Source: Enterobacter hormaechei subsp. hoffmannii (GTDB lineage Bacteria > Pseudomonadota > Gammaproteobacteria > Enterobacterales > Enterobacteriaceae). Taken from it: a DNA stretch of 64,000 nucleotides. Numbering within the stretch: position 1 is the stretch's first letter; every line of letters begins with the position of its first letter. Where the stretch lies: NCBI RefSeq assembly GCF_001729745.1, contig NZ_CP017186.1, positions 1,178,001 to 1,242,000 on the forward strand. Direction: 5' to 3'. Below the pieces are notes generated by a model that was given only the letters and a program-made list of their open reading frames with translations, ran no database searches and was not told the origin of the DNA. The position numbers and the translations under genes were made by a program. Positions 19,006 to 30,454 of this stretch are shown here, in pieces.

Positions 19006-19013
19006 TGCAAATG

Positions 19014-19060
19014 CCCCTCACCCTAACCCTCTCCCACGGGGAGAGGGCCGGGGTGAGGGC
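19014..19060. repeat. GAGGG-type palindromic repeat between entF and fepC
   Basis: One perfect-looking hairpin unit (CCCCTCACCCTAACCCTC on one arm, GAGAGGGCCGGGGTGAGGG on the other) fills the 56-base gap between the convergent ends of entF and fepC. It may act as a bidirectional transcription stop or protect the 3' ends. Confidence 0.8.
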
Positions 19061-19061
19061 A

Positions 19062-19862
19062 TCAGACCGCACGCTTGCCCAACGGCACCACCAGCGGCGT
19101 ACCCGCCACCGGATCGTCAATAATCATGCAGCGCATGCCGTAGATCCGCGCGATCAGATCCGGCGTCACAATCTCCTTCGGCGCGCCCTGCGCCACAATC
19201 TCGCCGTCGCGCAGCGCAATCAGATGCGTCGCGTAGCGGCACGCCTGATTTAAGTCGTGCAGCACTGCCGCCAGGGTGTACCCCTGCGTGCGGTTCAGTT
19301 CGCTCAGCAGCTCCAGCAGATCAATCTGATGGCTGATATCGAGCCAGGTTGTCGGCTCGTCCAGCAGCATAATCGAGGTTTCCTGCGCCAGTACCATTGC
19401 AATCCAGGCGCGCTGGCGCTGTCCGCCGGAGAGAGTATCGACGCTTTGTTGGGCCAGATCGGTGATGCCCGTAGCCTGCATCGCGCGCTTCACCGCCTCG
19501 TCGTCCTCCTTGCGCCAGCGGGTAAACAGCGGCTGGTGCGGGTAGCGCCCGCGGGAGACCAGCTCCTGCACGGTAATATCCCCCGGCGTGGTGGCGTTTT
19601 GCGCCAGCAGGCCAATTCGGCGCGCCACCTCTTTGCTGGCGAAGCGCTGGATCTGCTCCCCGTCGAGGAACACGCTACCCTCAACCGGCGACATCAGGCG
19701 GCTCAGCGTGCGCAGCAGGGTCGATTTGCCGCAACCGTTCGGACCGATAATGGCGGTGAAGTGGCCGTCCGGAATGGACACGGATAAATCCCGGGCAATG
19801 ATTTTTTTGCCGTAGCCGAGGGTCAAGTTTTCGCCGCGCAAGCGGAATGTTGAATCTGTCAT
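19062..19862 (-). CDS. fepC: Ferric enterobactin ABC transporter ATPase FepC
   Basis: Cytoplasmic ATPase (266 aa) of the Fe-enterobactin importer. Walker A is GPNGCGKST (40-48), signature LSGGQRQR near 146 and Walker B IMLLDEPTTWLD follows. The start is fixed at 19862 (MTDSTFRL) by the ATGA overlap with fepG. It is the last gene of fepDGC. Confidence 0.95.
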   Translation of the reverse strand: MTDSTFRLRGENLTLGYGKKIIARDLSVSIPDGHFTAIIGPNGCGKSTLLRTLSRLMSPVEGSVFLDGEQIQRFASKEVARRIGLLAQNATTPGDITVQELVSRGRYPHQPLFTRWRKEDDEAVKRAMQATGITDLAQQSVDTLSGGQRQRAWIAMVLAQETSIMLLDEPTTWLDISHQIDLLELLSELNRTQGYTLAAVLHDLNQACRYATHLIALRDGEIVAQGAPKEIVTPDLIARIYGMRCMIIDDPVAGTPLVVPLGKRAV

Positions 19863-20851
19863 TTCTTGCGTGACTCCTGAACGAGCAAGACGATGAGGTA
19901 AATCCCGCCGAGGCTGACGGTCACCACGCCCACCGGCAGTTGATAAGGCATAAACAGCTGCTGAGCGCAGAGATCGGCGGCCAGCAGTAACAATGCGCCG
20001 CACAGCGCCGCCTGGGTTAATCCCCAGCGCGCGGTACCGCTAAGACGCCGCGCGATATGCGGGGCTACGAGGGCAATAAAGGAGATCGGCCCGGCGATGG
20101 CGGTAGACGCTGCGGTCAGCAAGACCGCCACCAGCATCAGCATCAGGCGCGAGCGCTCTACGCTCACGCCCAGCGCGCAGGCGCTGTCGTCGCCCATCTC
20201 CAGCAGCCGCATGCGCCTGACCAGCAGCAACGCGCCAATAAACATCAGCAAAATCAGCGGCGCGGCGGGCCAGGTTTTTCCCCACGTCAGACCGTTGAGG
20301 GAGCCGGCGTACCACAGCCCGGCGGAGAGCGCGGTTTCCAGCGATGCCTGTAGCAGAAGCCAGGTGTTGAACGCCATCAGCATCGCACGGATGCCGATCC
20401 CGATGATGATCAGACGGAAGGTGTCGATGCCGTTGCGCCAGGCCAGGGCCCAGATAAGCAGGGAGGTGAGAATGCCGCCCGCCATCGCCGTAAAGGTAAT
20501 GGCCGTAAGATGCTGCCCGAACAGCACCATCGCCACCAGCACGCCGCTCCACGCGCCGGTATTCAGGCCCATCACGTCCGGGCTCCCGAGGGGGTTACGC
20601 ATCAGCGACTGGAATATCGCGCCGCTGACGCCAAGCGCCGCGCCCACCAGGATCGCCATCGCCACGCGCGGCAGTCGCCATTCGGTGACCACCATGGTGA
20701 TGTTACGCGGCGCGCTGCCGGTGAGAGCGTGAAAGACCTGCGCGAAATCAAGCGTTACGGCACCGCTTTGCAGGCTCCAGACCGCCAGCAGCAGACTGGC
20801 GACGACCAGCAGGGCGACGCTGGTAAGTAAACGACGGGACGGGGCCATCAT
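19859..20851 (-). CDS. fepG: Ferric enterobactin ABC transporter permease FepG
   Basis: FecCD/BtuC-family inner-membrane permease, 330 aa, with nine to ten hydrophobic segments. The conserved GAALGVSGAIFQSLMRNPL (about 56-74) and GPISFIALVAPHIAR are the family coupling motifs. It pairs with FepD to form the channel. It overlaps both neighbours by four bases. Confidence 0.95.
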   Translation of the reverse strand: MMAPSRRLLTSVALLVVASLLLAVWSLQSGAVTLDFAQVFHALTGSAPRNITMVVTEWRLPRVAMAILVGAALGVSGAIFQSLMRNPLGSPDVMGLNTGAWSGVLVAMVLFGQHLTAITFTAMAGGILTSLLIWALAWRNGIDTFRLIIIGIGIRAMLMAFNTWLLLQASLETALSAGLWYAGSLNGLTWGKTWPAAPLILLMFIGALLLVRRMRLLEMGDDSACALGVSVERSRLMLMLVAVLLTAASTAIAGPISFIALVAPHIARRLSGTARWGLTQAALCGALLLLAADLCAQQLFMPYQLPVGVVTVSLGGIYLIVLLVQESRKK

Positions 20852-21864
20852 GCGCCACCCCCGCGTCTGCGTCGAACCAGGAAGATCAGCACCGGCGCGC
20901 CGATAAAGGCGCTGACCACCGAGACGCGCAGTTCACCCGGCACCAGCAGGCGGCCCAGTACGTCAGCAAAGAGCAGCAGGGCAGGGGTCGCCAGCAGCGT
21001 GACCGGCAGCGACCAGCGGTGATCCGCCCCCACCAGCCAGCGCGCCATGTGCGGCATCATCAGGCCGATAAAGGCAATCGGCCCGACCACGGCGGTCGCG
21101 CTGCCGCAGAGCACGGTAATGGCGAGTAGCCCCGTCAGCTGCGTGCGCGCCACGCGGTTGCCGAGGGCGGTCGCGGTATCGCTGCCGAGGCTCAGGCTGT
21201 TCAGCGCCCGGCTTAAACAGAGCGCCACGGCGGCAGCGACGATCGTCGGGATCACCACCACCTTTAAGGTTTCAAGGGTACGAATATCCAGCGAACCCGC
21301 CTGCCAGAAGCGCAGCTGGTCATACACGTCCGGGTTGAGCAGGGCGATGCCGTTGGACAAGCCTTCCAGTACCGCCGCGAGCGCTACGCCCGCCAGCGTT
21401 AAGCGTACCGGGCTGAGCTGGCCGCCGCCCTGGCTGCCGGTAAACGCCACCACCAGCGAGGCCGCCAGCGCGCCGCAAAAAGCCATCATCAGCTGTTCAG
21501 AGGGGGACGTAAATCCAAACAGCGCTGCGCCGAGCACGATGGCAAAGCTTGCGCCGGAGTTAACGCCGAGAATGCCGGGGTCCGCCAGCGGGTTGCGGGT
21601 GAGGGTTTGCATCAGGGCACCGGCAAGGCCGAGCGCACCGCCAGCCAGCAATCCGGCAAGGGTGCGGGGCAGGCGAGCGTCGAGCACGATGGTGCAGTCG
21701 GCGCTCTGACAGGTACCGGATAGCGCATCGACAATAACGGACGCGGGCAGCGGTTTTGCGCCGACCAGCAGGCTGAGTGCAATCGCAAGGATTAGCAGTA
21801 GCAATAAAACGGGCACGGCAAGGGCGCGCACCGCAGAAGAGGAAAACGACATAGCAACATCCAT
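20848..21864 (-). CDS. fepD: Ferric enterobactin ABC transporter permease FepD
   Basis: FecCD-family permease, up to 338 aa, with the motifs GALGLAGALMQTLTRNPLADP and GPIAFIGLMMPHMAR. Two starts are possible: 21864 (MDVAMSF), which would leave the Fur box only five bases upstream of the start codon, or 21852 (MSFSSSAV), which gives 334 residues like E. coli FepD. Neither has a strong Shine-Dalgarno; the shorter form may be correct. It is divergent from entS. Confidence 0.93.
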   Translation of the reverse strand: MDVAMSFSSSAVRALAVPVLLLLLILAIALSLLVGAKPLPASVIVDALSGTCQSADCTIVLDARLPRTLAGLLAGGALGLAGALMQTLTRNPLADPGILGVNSGASFAIVLGAALFGFTSPSEQLMMAFCGALAASLVVAFTGSQGGGQLSPVRLTLAGVALAAVLEGLSNGIALLNPDVYDQLRFWQAGSLDIRTLETLKVVVIPTIVAAAVALCLSRALNSLSLGSDTATALGNRVARTQLTGLLAITVLCGSATAVVGPIAFIGLMMPHMARWLVGADHRWSLPVTLLATPALLLFADVLGRLLVPGELRVSVVSAFIGAPVLIFLVRRRRGGGA

Positions 21865-21869
21865 GATTT

Positions 21870-21888
21870 GATAATGATAGTGATTATC
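21870..21888. promoter_or_regulatory. Fur box between fepD and entS
   Basis: GATAATGATAGTGATTATC matches the 19-base Fur consensus at 17 positions. It lies in the fepD-entS divergent region and should repress both in iron-replete cells. Confidence 0.88.
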
Positions 21889-21960
21889 GTTATCTATCTT
21901 ATTTGGCTATGTTAGCATGTGCGCCCATGGAATGGGTAGAAATAGACTCAAGGCTTTGTC

Positions 21961-23187
21961 ATGAATCAAAAATCCTGGCTGCTTAACCTCAGCCTGCTCA
22001 AAACACACCCGGCGTATCGCGCCGTTTTTATCGCTCGCTTTATCTCCATTTTGTCCCTCGGTCTGCTTGGTGTGGCCGTACCGGTGCAAATCCAGACCAT
22101 GACTCACTCCAGCTGGCTGGTAGGGTTATCCGTCACCTTAACCGGCGGGGCGATGTTTATCGGCCTGATGGTGGGCGGCGTGCTGGCGGACCGCTACGAG
22201 CGTAAAAAGCTGATCCTGCTGGCGCGCGGCACCTGCGGGGTGGGCTTTGTCGGGCTGTGTCTGAACGCCATGCTGCCGGAGCCGTCGCTGGTGGCCATTT
22301 ACGTGCTGGGATTGTGGGACGGCTTTTTTGCTTCGTTAGGCGTGACGGCGCTGCTGGCGGCCACGCCCGCGCTGGTCGGGCGCGAGAACCTGATGCAGGC
22401 GGGGGCGATCACCATGCTCACCGTACGTCTCGGCTCGGTGATTTCGCCGATGGTGGGCGGTCTGTTGCTGGCGACCGGCAACGTGGCGTGGAACTACGGC
22501 CTTGCCGCGGCGGGAACGTTTATTACCACCCTGACGCTACTGCGTCTGCCGCTCCTGCCACCCCCGCCGCAGCCGCGCGAGCATCCGCTGAAGTCCCTGA
22601 TGGCCGCGATTCGTTTCCTGTTCAGCAACCCGTTGATTGGCGGCATTGCGCTGCTCGGCGGCCTGCTGACGATGGCGAGCGCCGTGCGCGTGCTGTATCC
22701 GGCGCTGGCGGGTGAGTGGCAGATGAGCGCCTCAGAGATTGGTGTGCTGTACGCCGCCATTCCGCTCGGTGCGGCCTTCGGGGCGCTGACCAGCGGCAAC
22801 CTGGCGCAGAGCGCGAGACCGGGGTTGATCATGCTGGTGGCGACGCTGGCCTCGTTTATCGCCATTGGTTTCTTTAGCCTGATGCCGGTGTGGGCGCTGG
22901 GGGTGATGTGTCTGGTGATTTTCGGCTGGCTGAGCGCGGTCAGCTCTCTTTTACAGTACACCCTGATCCAGACCCAGACGCCGGAAGGGATGCTCGGGCG
23001 CATTAACGGCCTGTGGACGGCGCAGAACGTCACGGGCGATGCGATTGGCGCGGCGATCCTCGGCGGGCTGGGGGCGATAATGACCCCGGTGGCGTCGGCG
23101 AGCAGCAGCGGGTTTGTGTTAGCCGTTGTTGGCGTGATTTTACTGGCGGTTCTGGTGGAGTTGCGTCGGTTCAGGCAGACCCTGTAA
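21961..23187 (+). CDS. entS: Enterobactin exporter EntS
   Basis: Major facilitator superfamily exporter (408 aa, about twelve membrane spans) that moves enterobactin from cytoplasm to periplasm. The loop motif [13 protein letters not shown] (about 72-84) is the MFS motif A region between segments 2 and 3. Length and sequence agree with E. coli EntS (YbdA). It is monocistronic, followed directly by a BIME and the convergent fepB. Confidence 0.95.
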   Translation: MNQKSWLLNLSLLKTHPAYRAVFIARFISILSLGLLGVAVPVQIQTMTHSSWLVGLSVTLTGGAMFIGLMVGGVLADRYERKKLILLARGTCGVGFVGLCLNAMLPEPSLVAIYVLGLWDGFFASLGVTALLAATPALVGRENLMQAGAITMLTVRLGSVISPMVGGLLLATGNVAWNYGLAAAGTFITTLTLLRLPLLPPPPQPREHPLKSLMAAIRFLFSNPLIGGIALLGGLLTMASAVRVLYPALAGEWQMSASEIGVLYAAIPLGAAFGALTSGNLAQSARPGLIMLVATLASFIAIGFFSLMPVWALGVMCLVIFGWLSAVSSLLQYTLIQTQTPEGMLGRINGLWTAQNVTGDAIGAAILGGLGAIMTPVASASSSGFVLAVVGVILLAVLVELRRFRQTL

Positions 23188-23252
23188 GTCGGGTAAGGCG
23201 TAGCCGCCACCCGACAAAACGCCCGGTGGCGCTGCGCTTACCGGGCCTACGG
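23188..23252. repeat. BIME between entS and fepB
   Basis: Two REP-like hairpins, 23188-23215 (GTCGGGTAAGGCG...) and 23221-23252 (GCCCGGTGGCGC...), fill the gap between the convergent genes entS and fepB. Confidence 0.8.
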
Positions 23253-23264
23253 GGAACGTGCCAC

Positions 23265-24224
23265 TTATTTAAAAATTGAATTCAAACGCTGCAACACCAA
23301 CATCGCGCTGTAATAATCCAGGCGGAACGTCTCGGTTCCTAATGCCCAGACGCGCTTGTTCTTCACCGACGGCAGATGCGCCAGCAGCGGGTTGGCGTAA
23401 ATCGCGTCCACGTCTTTCTGATCGCCGGCAAACACGAACAGCCCTTCGCCGTTCAGCCCCGTCGCCAGGTTTTCACCCCCTAACTGGATAATGTCGTGGC
23501 GTTTGCCCTGACTTTTTGAGGTGTGCAACCCGGCAGGCACGTCGGCCAGCGTAAAGCCCAACTGGTGCAAAAGCTTGCCCTGCGCGGAGTCTGTCGTCCA
23601 CAGGTTCGCCGTGTGCGCCGCGGCGGTGTAGACGATGGCGTTCACCGGCTGTGGCGGCAGCTTCATCTGCTGTTTCACCTTGGCGAGCTGTTTGTCGAAG
23701 GCAGCGATGCGCTCTGCGGCCTGTGTCTCCTGCCCGGTGATCGTCCCCAGTTGGGTCAGCAGTTCCTGCCAGCTTTTGTCGTCGTAGTTAATGATAAGCG
23801 TCGGCGCGATGGCGGAAAGCTGATCGTAGAGCGCCAGCGCGGAATCCCCGCCGGTGGCGCTGATCAAAATCAGGTCCGGCATCTGGGCCGCGACGGCTTC
23901 GGCGCTCGGCTCGCCGATGTACAGCCGGGCAACCTTACGCTGTTTGGCGATATCGCCCCACTGACGCAGGAAGCCCTGCGCATCCGCCACGCGGTTGTTT
24001 GGCGTGGTCGCGCCGCTGGCAATGACCGGCGCGTCAATGGCCAGCAGGGAGCCGGTTAAGGTCACGCTGGTGGAGACAATGCGCGTCGGTTTGCTCTCAA
24101 GCGTGTGAACGCCGCGGCTGTCGGTGACCTGGCGCGGCCAGTCGGCGGCGAGGGCTGAGGTTAGTCCTAAAACAAAAAGTCCTGTTAAAAGAAGGGCATT
24201 GCGGCAAACGGCAGCGATTTTCAC
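23265..24224 (-). CDS. fepB: Ferric enterobactin periplasmic binding protein FepB
   Basis: Class III periplasmic binding protein (319 aa) carrying Fe-enterobactin from FepA to FepDGC. A signal peptide covers about residues 1-27 (SALA cleavage region). The mature part begins with [15 protein letters not shown] and [13 protein letters not shown], typical of FepB. It is divergent from entC, with its own Fur-like box at 24250-24268. Confidence 0.95.
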   Translation of the reverse strand: MKIAAVCRNALLLTGLFVLGLTSALAADWPRQVTDSRGVHTLESKPTRIVSTSVTLTGSLLAIDAPVIASGATTPNNRVADAQGFLRQWGDIAKQRKVARLYIGEPSAEAVAAQMPDLILISATGGDSALALYDQLSAIAPTLIINYDDKSWQELLTQLGTITGQETQAAERIAAFDKQLAKVKQQMKLPPQPVNAIVYTAAAHTANLWTTDSAQGKLLHQLGFTLADVPAGLHTSKSQGKRHDIIQLGGENLATGLNGEGLFVFAGDQKDVDAIYANPLLAHLPSVKNKRVWALGTETFRLDYYSAMLVLQRLNSIFK

Positions 24225-24249
24225 AGAGCGGCATCCTGATTTTATTGAA

Positions 24250-24268
24250 GATAATGCTTCTCATTTTC
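24250..24268. promoter_or_regulatory. Fur-like box near fepB
   Basis: GATAATGCTTCTCATTTTC matches the Fur consensus at 15 of 19 positions. It lies 26 bases upstream of the fepB start codon on the fepB side of the fepB-entC gap. Confidence 0.75.
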
Positions 24269-24364
24269 AGGGCTGTAGGGAAGGGATGCAAGCGTTTGTC
24301 GCACAAGTTATTTGCCCGACGGTTGACAGCGGGGCGATGTGGGATTAGGTTAGCCGACGAAAAT

Positions 24365-24383
24365 ATAAATGATAATCATTATT
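24365..24383. promoter_or_regulatory. Fur box upstream of entC
   Basis: ATAAATGATAATCATTATT contains the uninterrupted core AATGATAATCATTAT of the Fur consensus (15 of 19 overall). It ends 29 bases before the entC start and should control entCEBAH. Confidence 0.85.
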
Positions 24384-24412
24384 GCTTCTTTTATCATTTT
24401 AAGGAGGATGAT

Positions 24413-25588
24413 ATGGACACGTCCCTGGCTGAGGAAGTTCAGCACACCGCGACAACGCTGCAATCAGACAGCTTTTTCTTTATGTCGCCTTACCGCAGTT
24501 TTACCACGTCCGGCTGTTTCGCCCGTTTTTCTGAACCCGCCGTCGGCGGTGACGATCCGGCGGGTCCCTTTCAGCAGAAATTAGCTCAGGCTTTCCAGAA
24601 TGCGAAAAACAGCGGCATTGCCCATCCGGTGATGGTAGGGGCGATCCCCTTCGATACCCGCAAACCGTCATCGCTGTTTATTCCACAACGCTGGCAAACC
24701 TTCTCCCGCCCGGCGCGTCAGCAGTCCGCACGTTATGCCTCCGGCGCGCAGACGCTGAACGTGCAACAGCGCACCGAGATCCCGTCGCAGCCGGTTTTCG
24801 AGGAGATGGTTGCTCGCGCCGCGTCGCTCACCGCTACGCCGCAGGTGAATAAGGTGGTGCTGTCGCGCCTGATTGATATCGCTACCGACAAACAGATCGA
24901 TAGCAGCGCGCTGATGGAGCGTCTTATCGCCCAGAACCCGGCGAGCTTTAACTTCCACGTACCGCTGGAAGACGGCGGCGTGCTGCTGGGCGCCAGCCCG
25001 GAACTGCTGCTGCGCAAAGAGGGCGCGCACTTTAGCTCGCTGCCGCTGGCAGGCTCTGCGCGCCGTCAGCCGGACGATGTGCTGGATCGCGAAGCGGGCA
25101 CTAAGCTGCTGGCCTCCGAAAAAGACCGCCACGAGCACGATCTGGTCACGCAGGCGATGAAAACCATTCTGGAACCGCGTAGCCATCATCTGAGCATGCC
25201 GGCTTCCCCGCAGCTCATCACCACCCCGACGCTGTGGCATCTGGCCACGCCGGTAGAAGGTGAGGCACGTGAAAACGAGAACGCCCTGACGCTGGCCTGC
25301 CTGCTGCACCCGACGCCCGCGCTGAGCGGCTTCCCGCATCAGGCGGCAAAAGAGCTGATTGCCGAGCTGGAGCCGTTCGACCGCGAGCTGTTCGGCGGCA
25401 TCGTCGGCTGGTGCGACAGCGAAGGTAACGGCGAGTGGGTAGTAACTATCCGCTGCGCGCGGCTGCATCAAAATACCGTTCGCCTGTTTGCCGGCGCGGG
25501 CATTGTGCCTGCCTCCTCCCCGGTCGGCGAGTGGCGCGAGACGGGCGTGAAGCTCTCCACCATGCTCAACGTGTTTGGTTTGCACTAA
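24413..25588 (+). CDS. entC: Isochorismate synthase EntC
   Basis: Converts chorismate to isochorismate, first step of dihydroxybenzoate synthesis; cytoplasmic, 391 aa as in E. coli. The chorismate-binding fold shows [38 protein letters not shown] and [12 protein letters not shown]. The start at 24413 ([10 protein letters not shown]) has a strong AAGGAGG at 24401-24407; the frame opens upstream but matches nothing. It is the first gene of entCEBAH. Confidence 0.97.
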   Translation: MDTSLAEEVQHTATTLQSDSFFFMSPYRSFTTSGCFARFSEPAVGGDDPAGPFQQKLAQAFQNAKNSGIAHPVMVGAIPFDTRKPSSLFIPQRWQTFSRPARQQSARYASGAQTLNVQQRTEIPSQPVFEEMVARAASLTATPQVNKVVLSRLIDIATDKQIDSSALMERLIAQNPASFNFHVPLEDGGVLLGASPELLLRKEGAHFSSLPLAGSARRQPDDVLDREAGTKLLASEKDRHEHDLVTQAMKTILEPRSHHLSMPASPQLITTPTLWHLATPVEGEARENENALTLACLLHPTPALSGFPHQAAKELIAELEPFDRELFGGIVGWCDSEGNGEWVVTIRCARLHQNTVRLFAGAGIVPASSPVGEWRETGVKLSTMLNVFGLH

Positions 25589-25597
25589 GGAATACTC

Positions 25598-27208
25598 ATG
25601 ACCATCCCCTTTACCCGCTGGCCTGAGGAGTTTGCCCGCCGCTACCGTGAAAAAGGCTACTGGCAGGATCTGCCGCTGACCCACATCCTGACGGACCATG
25701 CGGACAGCGATGCGGTCGCGATAATTGACGGCGATCGCCGCATCACCTACCGCGCGTTTAATCAGGCGGTGACGAATCTGGCGTCCTCCCTTCAGGCGCA
25801 GGGGCTGCATCGCGGTGAGACCGCGCTGGTGCAGCTTGGCAACGTGGCCGAGTTCTACATCACCTTCTTCGCGCTACTGCAAATCGGCGTCGCGCCGGTC
25901 AACGCGCTCTTTAGCCATCAGCGCAGTGAACTCAACGCCTACGCGGAGCAGATCAAACCCGCCGTGTTGATTGCCGATCGCGACCACGCGCTGTTCTCAG
26001 GCGATGATTTTCACAACACCTTTGTGGATGCGCATCGCTCGGTACGCGTTGTGCTGCTGCGTGGCGATAAGGGCGAACATGCGCTGGAGGCGGCGATTGC
26101 GCGCCCGGCGGACAATTTCATCCCGAACCCGACGCCCGCCGACGAAGTGGCGTTCTTCCAGCTCTCCGGCGGCAGCACCGGCACGCCGAAGCTGATCCCG
26201 CGCACGCATAACGATTACGACTACAGCATCCGTCGCAGCAACGAAATCTGCGGTATCACTGCGCACACCCGCTATCTGAACGCCCTTCCCGCGGCGCATA
26301 ACTACGCCATGAGCTCGCCAGGATCGTTAGGCGTTTTCACGGCGGGTGGCTGCGTGGTGCTGGCGAACGATCCGAGCGCCACGCTCTGCTTCCCGCTGAT
26401 TGAGCAGCATCAGATAAACGTCACCTCGCTGGTGCCGCCCGCGGTCAGCCTGTGGTTGCAGGCGATTGCCGACGGCGCGGGGAACGCCCAGCTGAAATCC
26501 CTCAGGCTGCTCCAGGTGGGCGGCGCGCGCCTCTCCGCCACGCTTGCGGCGCGCATTCCGGCGGAAATTGGCTGCCAGCTTCAGCAGGTATTTGGCATGG
26601 CGGAAGGGCTGGTGAACTATACCGCCCTCGACGATGCGCCGGAGCGCATCATCAATACCCAGGGCCGCCCGATGTGCCCGGACGATGAAGTGTGGGTGGC
26701 GGACGAGGACGGTAACCCGCTGCCGCGCGGGGAGGTCGGGCGTCTGATGACGCGCGGCCCTTACACCTTCCGCGGCTATTTCAACAGCCCGGACCACAAC
26801 GCCAGCGCCTTCGATGCCAACGGCTTCTACTGCTCGGGCGATCTGATCGCCATCGATGAGCAGGGTTACATCACCGTGCAGGGGCGCGAGAAAGATCAGA
26901 TCAACCGCGGTGGCGAGAAGATCGCCGCCGAAGAGATCGAAAACCTGCTGCTGCGCCACGAAGCAGTGATCCACGCCGCGCTGGTGAGCATGGAGGACAG
27001 CCTGCTGGGCGAAAAAAGCTGCGCGTACCTGGTGGTGAAACAGCCGCTGCGCGCGGTGGATGTGCGCCGCTTCCTGCGCGAGCAGGGCGTTGCCGAATTT
27101 AAGCTGCCGGACCGCGTGGAGAGCGTGGATGCGCTTCCGCTCACGCCGGTCGGCAAAGTTGATAAGAAACAGTTGCGCCTGTGGCTTGCTGAACGCGCCC
27201 GGGGCTGA
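25598..27208 (+). CDS. entE: 2,3-dihydroxybenzoate-AMP ligase EntE
   Basis: Adenylates 2,3-dihydroxybenzoate and loads it onto the EntB carrier domain. 536 aa, ANL-superfamily fold with [16 protein letters not shown] (near 188-203), YFNSPDHN and the hinge and core motif [18 protein letters not shown]. It starts nine bases after the entC stop. Confidence 0.97.
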   Translation: MTIPFTRWPEEFARRYREKGYWQDLPLTHILTDHADSDAVAIIDGDRRITYRAFNQAVTNLASSLQAQGLHRGETALVQLGNVAEFYITFFALLQIGVAPVNALFSHQRSELNAYAEQIKPAVLIADRDHALFSGDDFHNTFVDAHRSVRVVLLRGDKGEHALEAAIARPADNFIPNPTPADEVAFFQLSGGSTGTPKLIPRTHNDYDYSIRRSNEICGITAHTRYLNALPAAHNYAMSSPGSLGVFTAGGCVVLANDPSATLCFPLIEQHQINVTSLVPPAVSLWLQAIADGAGNAQLKSLRLLQVGGARLSATLAARIPAEIGCQLQQVFGMAEGLVNYTALDDAPERIINTQGRPMCPDDEVWVADEDGNPLPRGEVGRLMTRGPYTFRGYFNSPDHNASAFDANGFYCSGDLIAIDEQGYITVQGREKDQINRGGEKIAAEEIENLLLRHEAVIHAALVSMEDSLLGEKSCAYLVVKQPLRAVDVRRFLREQGVAEFKLPDRVESVDALPLTPVGKVDKKQLRLWLAERARG

Positions 27209-27218
27209 GGAACAGAGA

Positions 27219-28072
27219 ATGGCTATTCCAAAATTAACCGCATATGCGCTGCCAACCGCCGCCGAACTGCCGACCAGTAAAGTAAGCTGGGCGTTTGAAC
27301 CGGAGCGCGCCGCGCTGCTGATCCACGATATGCAGGAGTACTTCCTGAATTTCTGGGGCGAAAATAGCGACATGATGCAGCAGGTAGTGGCGAACATCGC
27401 TAAACTGCGCGCGTACTGCAAAGAGCACAATATTCCGGTGTATTACACCGCGCAGCCGAAAGATCAGAGCGATGAAGACCGCGCCCTGCTGAACGATATG
27501 TGGGGGCCGGGTCTGACTCGCTCACCGGAGCAGCAGCGCATCGTCGCTGAGCTGACCCCGGACGAAGCGGACACCGTGCTGGTGAAGTGGCGCTACAGCG
27601 CGTTTCACCGCTCCCCGCTGGAGCAGATGCTGAAAGAGACCGGCCGCAACCAGCTTTTGATCACCGGCGTGTACGCCCACATCGGCTGCATGACCACCGC
27701 CACCGACGCCTTTATGCGCGACATCAAACCGTTCTTTATCGCCGACGCGCTGGCGGATTTCACCCGCGACGAGCACCTGATGTCGCTGAAATACGTGGCC
27801 GGACGTTCGGGCCGCGTGGTGATGACCGACGAGTTGCTGCCGTCTGTTCCGGCAACGAAAGCCGCGCTGCGTGAGCTGATCCTGCCGCTGCTGGACGAGT
27901 CCGACGAGCCGATGGATGACGAAAACCTGATCGACTACGGTCTGGATTCAGTACGGATGATGGCGCTCGCCGCCCGCTGGCGCAAAGTGCACGGCGACAT
28001 TGATTTCGTGATGCTGGCAAAAAATCCGACCCTCGACGCCTGGTGGGCGCTGCTCTCCCGCGAGGTGAAGTG

Positions 28073-28073
<1 letters not shown>
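27219..28073 (+). CDS. entB: Isochorismatase / aryl carrier protein EntB
   Basis: Bifunctional 284-aa protein: residues 1 to about 207 are isochorismatase (LLIHDMQEYFL, GVYAHIGCMTTA), giving 2,3-dihydro-2,3-dihydroxybenzoate; the C-terminal aryl carrier domain carries the phosphopantetheine site Ser244 in YGLDSVRM. The start is MAIPKLTAYALP at 27219; a longer in-frame opening lies inside entE. Its stop shares one base with the entA start. Confidence 0.97.
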
Positions 28074-29238
<1,165 letters not shown>

Positions 29239-29254
29239 ATTGTGCGGCGGGAGT

Positions 29255-29323
29255 GCCGGGTGGCGGCTTCGCCTTACCCGGCCTACGAAACATGCAGGCC
29301 CGGTAAGCGAAGCGCCACCGGGC
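29255..29323. repeat. BIME between entH and the M20 peptidase gene
   Basis: Inverted REP pair at 29255-29285 and 29294-29323, in the convergent gap between entH and the peptidase gene that ends at 29329. Confidence 0.85.
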
Positions 29324-29328
29324 GGTTG

Positions 29329-30447
29329 TTACAACATCGATACCACCCGCTTCAACAGCCGAATTCGCGGCGCAATGGACGCTTTATCCAGCCATTCCGC
29401 CGGGCTGTGGAACCCGGCGCCAACCGGCCCGAAGCCGTCAAGCGTGGGGATGCCGAGCGCGGCGGTGTGGTTGGCGTCGCTGCCGCCGCCGACTGCCTGC
29501 CAGGTAATGTCGATGCCTTCCGCTTTACCCGCCGCTTCAACCTGCTGCATCAGCGCCTGCGTCGCGTCGCTCGCGGCCATCGCCGGTTTGTGATTAACCC
29601 GCGTCAGCGTGGTGGTCACGCCGTCTAAAAAACCTTGTTCACATAACAACTCCAGCGCCTGGTTCACCCGGTCATACTCGTCGTTTTCCCAGAAGCGAAC
29701 GTCCAGTTCTGCCACAGCGCTGTCCGCGACCACGTTCGCCGCGCTGCCGCCCTGAATTACGCCGACGTTAAGTGTAGTGCCGCGATCCCAGTCCGTCAGC
29801 GCATTGATGGCGATAACGCTCTTTGCCAGCGCGGTGATCGCCGAGCGGCCTTTTTCCGGGTCATTGCCCGCGTGTGCCGCCACGCCGCTAAAGGTGAGGT
29901 GATAGCCCGCCATCCCTTTACGCGCTTTCACCAGCGAACCGTCGGCGCGGGCGGCTTCGCACACCAGCACGCAGCGGGAACGCTTAGCCAGCTCGCCAAT
30001 CCACTCATGGGAATGGACAGATCCGGTCTCTTCGTCCGGGTTCATCGCAACGGCAATCGCGAGACGATCGTTGTCTGCGGCGTCAAGCGCGCGCATTGCC
30101 CACAAAATATTCAGAAGTCCGCTCTTCATATCCGAGACGCCGGGGCCGTACAGGCGGGTTTCATCCTCGCTCAGCGGACGCGCGGCCACGGTGCCGGCGG
30201 GAAATACGGTATCCAGATGCCCGACCAGCAGCACGTCGAACCGTTCCGCCTGCGGCTTGTTACTGACGAAGACGCCGGGGCCCACCTTGTCGCCCAGGTT
30301 CACCTGCTCCGTATGCCAGCCTTCGCGCTGCCACAGTTGCTGCATGATGCCTGCAACAGCGGCGACGCCGTCAATCGTCTGGGTGCCGCAGTCTACGTTC
30401 ACCAGGGTTTTCAGCTCTTCGATATAATGGTCAAGATTCATGTTCAC
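29329..30447 (-). CDS. M20-family metallopeptidase (carboxypeptidase G2-like)
   Basis: 372-aa zinc hydrolase. Metal-ligand and catalytic motifs of clan MH are present: GHLDTVFPAG (near 77-86), GPGVSDMKSG with the bridging Asp (near 101-110), NPDEETGS with the general-base and ligand Glu pair (near 141-148), and a C-terminal GAGFHSPAEW carrying the last His ligand. No signal peptide, so cytoplasmic. The substrate cannot be read from sequence; CPDG2-like enzymes cleave C-terminal Glu or other acyl-amino acids. It is last in an operon with two YjiGH-like membrane proteins, which suggests hydrolysis of an imported peptide or conjugate. Confidence 0.85.
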   Translation of the reverse strand: MNMNLDHYIEELKTLVNVDCGTQTIDGVAAVAGIMQQLWQREGWHTEQVNLGDKVGPGVFVSNKPQAERFDVLLVGHLDTVFPAGTVAARPLSEDETRLYGPGVSDMKSGLLNILWAMRALDAADNDRLAIAVAMNPDEETGSVHSHEWIGELAKRSRCVLVCEAARADGSLVKARKGMAGYHLTFSGVAAHAGNDPEKGRSAITALAKSVIAINALTDWDRGTTLNVGVIQGGSAANVVADSAVAELDVRFWENDEYDRVNQALELLCEQGFLDGVTTTLTRVNHKPAMAASDATQALMQQVEAAGKAEGIDITWQAVGGGSDANHTAALGIPTLDGFGPVGAGFHSPAEWLDKASIAPRIRLLKRVVSML

Positions 30448-30454
30448 GTCCTGT

